Of a DNA stretch of 64,000 bases, positions 55,005 through 64,000 are shown one piece after another; within the stretch, counting starts at the first letter, position 1, and every line of letters starts with the position of its first letter. The DNA comes from Glebionis coronaria (lineage: Eukaryota > Streptophyta > Magnoliopsida > Asterales > Asteraceae), in assembly GCA_025667525.1 (NCBI GenBank), contig CM046879.1, positions 389,631,039 to 389,695,038 on the forward strand, written 5' to 3'. The position numbers were made by a program, and so were the translations under genes. The notes below the pieces were generated by a model. That model worked only from the letters and a program-made list of their open reading frames with translations. It had not been told where the DNA came from and did not search any database.

Positions 55005-55739
55005 AGACCTTAGACCTATTCTCAATGATCAACAACGCTTCCTCGGCCGTTTTACACAAAAATTTACCACCCGCGGCGGCATTAAGATAATCTCTCTCAT
55101 CATCGTTCAATCCATTGTAAAACGTATCAATTTGATGTAAGTCAGAAAAACCATGATGAGGACACTCATGTAACATTTCCTTAAACCGATTCCAAGCCGT
55201 CGAAAAAATCTCATTAAACTCTTGTGAAAATTTTGAATCTCGTTTTTCTAATGCGTAGTCTTAGAGGGCGGGAAAAATTGGTTCACGAACTTCGAAACGA
55301 GATCCTTACACATCAATATAGAATTGGGTGGCTCTTTCTCTAACCAAATTTTAGCGGGCCCTACTAAGGAATACGGAAAAAGCATCATCTAAATCGAGTC
55401 TTTAGAGACGTCCTTAAACTTGCAAGTGGCGGTAAGGCGATTGAATTGGTGGATATGGTTGTGAGGGTTGTCCTATTCATCACCATGGAAATTGTTGTTT
55501 TTGATCATCGACAACAAACCCGTCTTAACTTCAAAGTTCTCTGCAAAGATGGCGGGAATCACAATAGCCTCTCCATAACCCTCGATGGATGCTAGAAGTA
55601 ACTCCATCATAGTACGATTAGCCATGGTTGCTTCTTTTTCTATGATGGGTTCGTCAATAGGAGATTCTTCACTAGAAGGCGTTCCTTCCTTTCGGTTTCT
55701 ACGTTTACGTACACGTCTTGCTTGGTTACGAGTTTGCAT
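55005..55739 (-). pseudogene. D gag, N-terminal part
   Basis: The likely start is MQTRNQARRV (55739), though the frame opens ten codons earlier at 55769. Motifs: TMMELLLASIEGYGEAIVIP, then GLLSMI...FHG, LFPYSLVGPAKIWLEKEPP, FVNQFFPPSKTT. After a frameshift near 55230 come WNRFKEMLHECPHHGF, TFYNGL and LNAAAGGKF. In-frame stops are at 55473 and further on. This is the gag capsid region of an Athila-like element. It continues at 45896 across element C. Confidence 0.83.
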
Positions 55740-56696
55740 AAACGTCACATACAACGTGGGGATGAGCAAAGAATATTATTTTGTGTGTTTTTAACTTTTC
55801 TAATTTTTTGTGCTTTTGATTGTTTTTACTTTTTTTGGATTTTTGGATGTATTACGTAGACAAAAATCTACAAATCTCTCCTCAAATCAAATCTATCGAT
55901 TAAAGGAGCCTCAAGGAATGAAAGCGATCACGTGAAGTGAACACCTTCAATAACTTTAGAACTTTGGTGGAACACCAAAACATTCAAGAGGGTTTAATCT
56001 TTTGAAACCAAGAAAATATATAGATACGTAGATAATAATTTGGTTGGCAAACCCTCGATTAGCCCTTTTTCTCTTAACACACACAAGCAAGCCGGGGAAA
56101 CGAGGCGGCGCTAAGCACTTAAGAGCCATTTTCCCTTAGGTCGTGAAATACAACCGCCTTATACCCACCTTATACTTCGTGTTAATTAAAATTAAGCTTC
56201 ACGAAAGTTTTTTTTTTTTGAATGGCGAGTTAGTAGTTAGTGATTCGAGCTTACAGTGACATCCAATTGGGCAGTATGCAAGCCTCGAACCTTATACTTA
56301 GGGGATAAACCTTACTCCTGCTTCTTAATTCGGACCCTGAAGGTTCTTGGTGAAACTCGAACTCGAGACCTCTCCAAGAAAACCTCCCAAAGGTTACCGT
56401 TGGTGGTCAACTGAGCTAGCTCAGTTGGTTTAAGCTTCACGAAAGTAATTATATATTTTACCTTTTTTCTTTGTTTGAGATTCGAATACAATGATTGAGT
56501 GATGAAATCCCAAATCAAGGTTGTGAATTCACACTTTTAGACTACTTGTGAATTTATTGTGATATGTATACAATATAGTAATAATATTCACACAAAAACG
56601 AAAAACCGATAATACGTATGATTAGAGTTCTAATCACACAAATAATTATTATGGTTAATATAAAAACAAAATTTGTCAAATCAAACACAACACGCC
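55740..56696 (-). other. Leader of D, carrying a SINE
   Basis: Non-coding sequence between PBS and gag. Apart from the SINE (separate entry) I see no further feature. It is AT-rich near 56450-56690. Confidence 0.55.
56209..56429 (-). mobile_element. tRNA-derived SINE in D leader
   Basis: It is flanked by a perfect 17-bp duplication beginning TTAAGCTTCACG (56192-56208 and 56430-56446). On the minus strand it starts near AACTGAGC. A polymerase III A-box follows (TAGCTCAGTTGA, near 56425-56405), then a B-box (GAGTTCGAGTTTC, near 56366-56350). It ends in an A-rich tail of about 12 (T run at 56208-56219 on the plus strand). Length is about 221 bp. SINEs are copied by LINE enzymes. Confidence 0.88.
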
Positions 56697-56714
56697 TCCC
56701 CGACAGCGGCGCCA
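56697..56714 (-). other. Primer binding site of D
   Basis: The minus strand reads TGGCGCCGCTGTCGGGGA three bases after the LTR end. This is the Athila/Tat-type site (tRNA-Asp, from memory) and fixes D's orientation as minus. Confidence 0.85.
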
Positions 56715-56717
56715 AAA

Positions 56718-59700
56718 TGATAGTTGTAAAAATACACTCGTTTAGGAAAACGAGGTTATTAGGGTATGTATGACGGTTTAGGAAAACCGTGCACAAATGA
56801 CCCAATGAGTGAGTTCGTTCTCAAGGAGGCTAGTGTTGTGTTAAATACTTTATTAAATATTTGTGATTATGATTATGAATAAAGAAAAGAGAAAAGGATG
56901 ACGGTTACGATTAAAATTACACTAAGACGAAAGTCGTAAACGTAAAACCGTAAAACGTGACAAAATTTAGAAATTACCCTAAACATTCCTAAAAAATAGA
57001 AATAAATCCAAAAAATGTAATTAGAGTTTACAAAAAATCAAATATCACTCAAGCCTTTTATTTAATTAAATAATAATTTTTTAATGCTAATTAAAGCCCA
57101 AAAAATCAATTTAATTAACAAAAAGCCCAAATGAGATTTTTCAATTTGTAAACCTCTAAAATAACTTAATTAAACTAAAAACTATTTTTGAAAAATTTAA
57201 AATTATTTAAAACTATTAAAAATGATTAAAAACTATTAAAATGTTAAAATAATCCTATAAATTAATTAAATGACGAGAAAATTAATCTAAAAATTTTAAA
57301 AATCCTAACTTAATGTTTTTAACCTAGGAAAAATGAAAAAGTTGCAAAAATATAAAAAACAAATTTTAATAATAAAATAATAATAAAATATTAATAAAAA
57401 TCCAAAATTTATAAAAAATTCTATAAACTTGCAAACTATGTTTAATTTAACTTAAATAAACAGAAAATGAAAGTGAAATTACAAGAATACCCCTAATGGG
57501 CCTCCAAATGGGCTAAAACTTAAAACATTCCAACCTTAATGGGCTTTTTAGCCCAATAAGAAAAAAGTTAACCAAATAAGCTGAAAAGTTCCAGTCTAGC
57601 TTAAAATTCAAATTTAAACACAAAACTCTAAATGCCCAAAACCTGAAAGTGAGCTTATCACAGATTAATAAACAAACAACTTATTCTTAATGCGCTTTTT
57701 GGCCCATTAAGCCATAAGCTGAAATTTGACACACATCCTTCTCTTGGCCTTATAAAGCTGTTTGTAAAAAGATTTTTTGAATAAGCCCAAGAAATAAGCC
57801 TGAAATAAGCAAAAGCTCTCTACACAAAATGACAAAATAGTCGTTTACGAGTTCTAGACCAATTATGGGCTGATTATTTTTGCAAATGTTTCAAATCACT
57901 TAACTAATCTTAATAATAAAAAAGATTTCCAAAAAGCACACTGAATAAGATGGAAAAACCAAATAAGCACTTATGAAAAAGTCAACTAAGTTGGTTTTCT
58001 AGTCAAACCTAAAAGTCAAAGTCTCAAATGCTCTAGAATAGTCAAACGGGTCAAATAAGGAAGATTGATTACAAAAACAAAGTTGTTGCAGGTCTAAATA
58101 AGCTGGTTTTAGTGGTAAAGGGTTCCCACTGCTTGACTTTCTTGGCCTTTTGTTTTTAGTGGACTTTTGTTGGAATTGATGAACAAACAAGACACCCTTA
58201 TAACTAGTGGTTATAAGAAGTCACAATCAACAAAGAAAACACAATTTCACAAGACAATTGATATAGTTTAATAAAACAGTCACCAGGTCTGGCACAGACA
58301 TGAACATTCAGTAGTTTTGAACAAATAAGCAGTTTAAGCAAGATTAGGCCAACTAAATTGAACCAAAAGCATACACAAGCTATAAGAAACTTAAATAAGC
58401 AATATTAAACTTGTTTTATGCACTGAATCAAAGATTAGACCTATATTAAAGCTTATGCTACTTACTGATAAACAATGAACAAACACAAAATCATTTTGCT
58501 GATGTACTTGACCACCATTCCAATTTTAAATCCTCAAATCAGTTAATCAGCTTATACAAACTATGTTTAAGCACCTTTTAACCCTAAACATGCATACACT
58601 CTAGGTGTTCCCAAAATTTCAAGTCAAAATATGCCAAATCAAGCAAGTTATAGCATAATCTCAGATTTGATGTTTAAGAACACAAGTATGGCAAATATCA
58701 ACACTCAACCAACTCAATAACATATAAAAGCACTTACAACCCTAAACACTAACTCAAACTCAAATTATAACCTTAAAACAGTAGACCCAAACACCCCTTT
58801 TACTTTTCAAATCAAAATTTAACAAAGTAAAAGTGTTTAACAGGTTTACCCAAGCCTATTCTAGCATCATACCAACAATATCATGTAGTATTAACAAGAT
58901 TTAAGCCATAAGACCACCTCATACAACAGCAGATCACAAAATCACCTATAACCACTTTTTCAATAGATTTTTGGAAAAGAGAACTCAAACCTCATGAATG
59001 TACACCCACACTCACAAATTTTTGAGCTTATGTGCCTAGCTAAACAAGGCACAAGCTTCCAATAGCTGCTAAGAACAAAAAGGTTAGAAATCAACAAATT
59101 ATAAAAAAAAATGCAAAATGAAACTGATTTGATTAAAGCTTGTTCCCCACTCCTTGAATCCTCCCAAACCACAAGCTCACTACACCTTGATAATCTCCTT
59201 ATCAGGGTGTTATGATCACTTGTAATCCAAGAGTTCAAGTGTTTGGACTAAGACTTAGAAAAATAATCAAATTTTTTAAAACTCTTTCAAACTTGCACAA
59301 AACTTTAAACCAATCTTTTAAAAATCAAACATAAACTCAAAACATGTAAACAATAACAGATAAAGTAAATTGGAACTTGGAATACGTCACAAACTTTCAC
59401 ACTTTTTTATTAACTAGAAACAAGGATTTACAAAGTTTTAACCTAGGAATCCTAGAACAAAGGTAAATGTTGTGACTAAGAGGCTTTATATAGAGCCGTT
59501 ACAATGATTCTAGAAAGCTGAAATAACTAAAACCCTAGCTGATGAAGTTCCTCTTTTGCCCTTTTGAAGTTTGAAATGATAACTGAGTTTGACTTGTATG
59601 AAGATACATGTGATGCAAGTGGTGAAAAGTTGATCCAAGGTGTCCTATGCAAGCTTAGGATGTAAGAAAATGTTTGGGGCGTTGATTCTCTGCAAGTATT

Positions 59701-60687
59701 TTTTTTGGAGTGAATAGTGGGATAGGGGAGGGTGGTAAAACATGTGAGGTGATGGTGATGGGGGTTTAAGGGTGGGTTTAGGATTAGTCATCCCTTGATC
59801 ATAAATCTGGAAAAGATTAACCTTTAATTGTTAGGGATTGGAAAAAACCCAATTTGGATTATGAACATGAAGAACATGATTTTGATCTTGTTTAATGTTT
59901 AAATAGGTGTTTGGCACGTGTTTATAACTAATTAATATAAATAGTTAATAAACCGTTTGAGTGGATGGTGGCATGGAAGTTTTGTAGGTGTGATTGGAGG
60001 AAAAGGGTGAGTGGGGCACGTGTCAACATGGCACTGGTCTACGTATCTTTCAATGTTTGACAGATAATACCCCTTCTCTTCCATTCTTCTTTCATTTGTT
60101 TTTTAAATACCAAAAACTGAATTCCCTTTGTATTATAAGTTTCAGTTTTTATACTTTGGCCCCAAAAAGTTTTGCAAAGTATTTTCAAGGGTATTTCTTG
60201 TAATTTGATGATTCTTCAAGGGCTCTTTTTGACACATCTTCATTCTTCAAGGTCTTTTCTTGTTTCTTTGTCTTCATGGAGTACTAAAAGTGACAAGTCT
60301 TCATATTTGAGGGACCATTCTTGCCAATTCTTCAAAGTTGAGGGTCATTTTTGTAATTTTAACAAACTTTAAGGACCAAACTTGTAATTATGAATATACA
60401 ATGGTTTAAAGTTTCAATTATTCAATAACGAAGGACCCTTCTTGTGCAATATTCAATTCTTCAAGGACTTTACTTGGAAAATCAACACTAGGGCTTGGTT
60501 CATTGTGCGGTTTTGTTTTCCGTGTTCGTTTTTGCTTGTTTCTTGTGATCTTTTTCCATTTTCTCAATATCCGTACCTAAAATACATATTGGACGAACAC
60601 AAGCATATATTTGGCACTTTTTATGATATTTTATGCATTTTAAGCCCATTTTGGACGATGAGACTATGAATAAAAGCAGTCTCATCA
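56718..60687 (-). repeat. 5' LTR of D
   Basis: It is 3970 bp long with TG/CA ends. The outermost 30 bp hold an inverted repeat, GATGAGAC...GTCTCATC (about 60657-60686), also present in the other D LTR. No gene inside. It is long for an LTR and typical of some Athila/Tat families. Confidence 0.88.
59484..59493 (-). promoter_or_regulatory. TATA box of D 5' LTR
   Basis: The minus strand reads CTATATAAAG about 1.2 kb into the LTR. The related solo LTR H has a TATA-like box at the equivalent place (19777-19788). Confidence 0.45.
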
Positions 60688-60692
60688 GTTAC

Positions 60693-61356
60693 ATACCTTT
60701 TAGCTAATGCGATTCCACAAGATAAGAAAGAACCTACAATAAGGGTTTATAACGGATCAATGATTAACCCTTTACCGTTTTGTTAATCGATCCAAGATAT
60801 AATCTAAAGTAAGATTATATTACGTTCTTCTACACACGTATAATGACGAGTTAACCGTAACACTAGTACGTCAAAACCGAGGTTAAACTTTTAGTGGAAA
60901 ATCAACGCAACAACCCTAGAGAGGGGCTAGGACTTGACTCAAGAACCAAATTCAAAGGTTAAAAGGAACCCTAAAAAGGTTTTTGCTTTTAGTGTTGATC
61001 GCAAGAAAGAAAGAGAGAAAAGAGATTATGGGGTAAAAAATAATGAAGGCTAGGTTTGTTTATATAGTGTGATTTAAACTTGTAATCCAAGTTTAACACT
61101 AATAAGGAAAATAATCCTTTTCCTTCTTCTTTTTGTCTACCGCCGGTGATGGCCCAAACCAAGGGGTGTTTCCTAACTTTTCTTTTCTTCTAGTATATTC
61201 CACATCGTCCATTAGTACTTAACTTTTAATACTTAACGACCGTTAAAGTTTTTAGCTCGATTTAATTAATAAACATATATATATATATTTATTAATAAAA
61301 ATTAACTCTTTACGTATTATGCGCAATCCTGTAATCTCGAGTTCGATCCTAACACA
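60693..61356 (-). repeat. LTR F, upstream part
   Basis: On the minus strand the LTR begins TGTGTTAGGATCG or TGTTAGGATCG (61356 or 61354) and runs to the D insertion. It continues at 5357. A short TA run lies near 61274-61290. No open frame of note. Confidence 0.45.
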
Positions 61357-64000
61357 CAACTATTAAAATTAAAGTCCATAAACTTATAGCTCCCACTTGG
61401 ACATATTTAATAGTGTGATCACATCGGTTAGCGTCTAGTTACACGCCGATGCCTCTAGTACGATCTCGAGTAAGGTCTATTGGATAAAACCTTTTAATGA
61501 TTCATCATTATTATTATCCTTTCGTTTATAATACAACATTAATAAGGATATGGATCTTAGTCATTCCTTTCATTAACCATTCTGTTTCTCGTTCATCAAA
61601 TTCAATAAGATTACCAAAACTTCTAAACATAGTTTAGAACGACTTTGGGTGCGATCACACAACATATTACTAATCCTAGGAGGGGACCTACAATATTAAA
61701 CTCCAAAATGAATTTGGAGGAAACAAATTCCATATTGACTACAAGCAAAACTTATGAATTTTTTAAGACTTCTGAAAACAACCCTTATAGTTACCAGTTA
61801 CGTTTAGCGTTCGATTATTTCAGAGAAATACACAAGATCCATGACAGTTTCCTGGTATCTCAGGTCTAAGGATAGCTATGTATGATATACTTAACGACAA
61901 GAACCCATAAATTATAATCATATAGTTGGGATAAGCCCCAGATTCAATTCATGGAATATCATCCAAAATTGATCAATATCTATTAAGTAACGTTTGATGC
62001 CATCCAAACATCCAAGTTTGTGGGCTATGATAATTTGCACAACTATTGACAAATTGTTCATTTATAGAATGTGGAAGCCGATCCAAGATAAGGATATCAT
62101 TCTATATCCAAAAATATTCCTTCAGAATACTCATTACATAAGTTACTTAATAACCATCAAATATAATTAATATATTCAAATCATCTTGTATTTTAAGCAT
62201 GATATAAATACAACGTGATACACATGAAAATTTCTCAAATGAAAATCAGATTTCCTCATGTTCTAAATATCCATATAACCTTACTACATGGCATATCATG
62301 TTGTATTTCCACCGCATAAATAAATTTATTTGTTCCAAGGTTATATATATCTTATTTCCTAAATCTCCAAAATAAAGTTTCATTTCAAATCTAAACCAAA
62401 ATCAATATTTAATTTGAATAAGTTTTACTTTCTTATATGTCTATTCAACATATATAATTTAAGAAAATAATCATAATACCCCCACTAGTTTTTACGAATA
62501 CTTAGAAATCATCTTATTTTAATTTTAAATATAATCTCTGATTTTAAAATTAAACATAAGAATAATCTCCTAGATGTCTGCTTTTATCCATTAATGGATA
62601 ATTGCACTTTGTACTTTTACAAAGATTTATTTTAGAATTAATAAACTCCTTTCGATTACTTAAGTTCTTGCTCAAGTAGTCATTCAGGAAAGAGTTCATA
62701 TATACATTTTGTCAATTAAAATATTAATACCAAAATCTTTATATATATTTAATGCGTTCAAGAAAGAATATTCAATCACAATTAATTACTTCAAGTATGA
62801 TTAATAATACATACATTAAATATGTGTACAATCTCGTCCATAAAATTTCGACACAAGGATTTAAACCACCACAATGGTCGTTTCTTCCTTTCTATGAAGA
62901 AACTTATCTTTAGTTTTTAGTCAAACTATCAAGATAAACCAAATCTAAAATTGATTATCTTGTTGAACAACATCTATAACATTCGTAGTATGAGTAATTT
63001 ACCCAATTCAATATTTGATAACAAATCATAATGATTATTTGTAACTCAGAATTCTCAGCATATTAATCGTATATCCGAGATATCCTTTTGGACCTATGAA
63101 TTAAATTCCTTTATCTTGAGAGTTAGCATTCATATTCCTACCTCATGATAATTACTAGTGTATCTCAGAAGATTATGTATCGTATGATTTTATCTTTCAA
63201 GATCAAAACTCCCACTTGCTTTTAGTAATTTAAAGTTAGTCTTTAAATACATAGTAAATAGATCAACACTCCAACGGTTTCTATTGTGTCATTACAAAAT
63301 GTAATGACAGTTACTAACTCTTTGTTTACTAATAACCCACTTCATAAGTTGTTTAACAGATTCTGAACTTCATTTTCAAGACATAACGTGATTCATCACA
63401 TTCTATATATAATGGTATCTTATTAATCTTCTTAGTCCAAGTCATACTCACCTTTCTAACCTTGATATCTTTTCGGAAGAAAGGAAGATATAGTTATCTT
63501 GAATCAATCATCATATTGAGAGTTCGATTCACCTAATGAACATACATTAACTATGTTTTATTTCATTAGGGTTAATATTGTAAGTCAATCTAACAACATT
63601 TAAGATAAATATATATCTTTCGGCTTACCTATATACCAACTAAATCATCTTAATAGTATAATAGATTTTCATAACCACTTTGCATGCTTTATAACTCAAG
63701 TACTTCTAACACAAAGTCACTTCATTTTATGTCTTTAAGACAAAGAAAGTTATAGTTTCATTATACGTTTTAAGTCATTTTGAAAATGACTCCATGTATA
63801 TGTCTTAGCTAAAAGAGATAATACATTAACGCCTTACTTTACATTATACGTCTTTCAAGACTTTATGATTGTGACTTTATAAGGAAATCATAAACATGTA
63901 TAACTAAAGTAACCATGAACACCGCTAGGTTTCATTAGTCTTTTCAAGTTAATTCACTACTATGTCTATTTATGTAATTCCAAGAATACATAAATATTTA
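61357..64000 (-). other. 3' interior of an F-type copia-like element, non-coding
   Basis: AT-rich with no frame above 75 codons and no pol motif. A minus-strand polypurine run CCAAGTGGGAGCT (61389-61400) lies about 35 bp outside LTR F. A second GCAAGTGGGAG lies at 63209-63219. The style resembles large non-coding retrotransposon interiors (LARD-like). I cannot name a family. Confidence 0.35.

Noticed and set aside
56400..56432. Possible tRNA gene from the TAGCTCAGTTGG phrase
   Set aside because: There is no cloverleaf or acceptor stem. The poly-A tail and 17-bp duplications identify a SINE.
57999..58190. Short minus-strand frames in the D LTRs (also 58960-59238, 59994-60203 and their copies in 11655-12560)
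   Set aside because: Frames are not conserved between the two LTR copies and show no protein-like pattern.
61645..61869. 74-codon plus-strand frame right of LTR F
   Set aside because: It has no motif and lies in AT-rich non-coding repeat in the opposite orientation to the F polypurine tract.

Overview
This is a stretch of plant nuclear repeat DNA with no host gene that I can support. The coding style of the repeats points to the daisy family (Asteraceae), for instance a Tanacetum, Chrysanthemum or Artemisia relative. The clues are a copia gag with a very long coiled-coil extension ending in a KPTGR-type motif, and Athila/Tat-type gypsy gags starting MRTR or MQTR. That taxon is an inference from remembered families, not from a search. 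The DNA is AT-rich and almost every base can be assigned to a layer of nested transposons.

Layout. The left edge (1-5011) is a minus-strand Ty1/copia element, here called G. It has a decayed coiled-coil gag (425-3472), a repeat-rich leader, a primer binding site (PBS) and an LTR (4555-4939). Next to it is part of an older copia-like LTR, F (5240-5357 plus 60693 to about 61356). F was split by a giant minus-strand Athila/Tat-like gypsy element, D (5358-60687). D has about 4-kb LTRs and a perfect 5-bp target duplication, GTTAC, on both sides. Beyond F (61357-64000) lies non-coding, AT-rich DNA that looks like the 3' interior of an F-type element.

Inside D. Its 3' LTR carries a 3.4-kb copia-type element with no coding capacity (E, 7720-11168, duplication GTGAG). 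D keeps its gag (55739 to 55005, then 45896 to 45428) and its integrase (15554 to 14661). The integrase is cut by a plus-strand chromovirus-like gypsy element, A (15555-45427). The right end of A is deleted together with D's protease and reverse transcriptase. A's left LTR holds a solo LTR related to D (H, 17695-21270). A second member of A's family, B (22765-38675, duplication TATAT), sits in A just downstream of A's PBS. B's right LTR carries a nearly intact hAT DNA transposon (33114-36463, duplication CATGTGAG). D's gag is also split by a smaller Athila-like element, C (45897-54999, duplication ACTAT), which has gag and protease but no reverse transcriptase or integrase. D's leader holds a tRNA-derived SINE (56209-56429) with a perfect 17-bp duplication.

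How they relate. LTR divergence judged by eye agrees with the nesting order: D is most diverged, then A, with C and B least, and the hAT is younger than B. A and B share inactivating lesions in reverse transcriptase and integrase, so their family seems to have moved with enzymes supplied by others. C and E also look dependent on partners. The most interesting signals are the shared lesions of A and B, polypurine-like motifs repeated at matching places in C and D but in a family-specific form, and CGGAAT-type arrays in the transcribed leaders of two unrelated elements.
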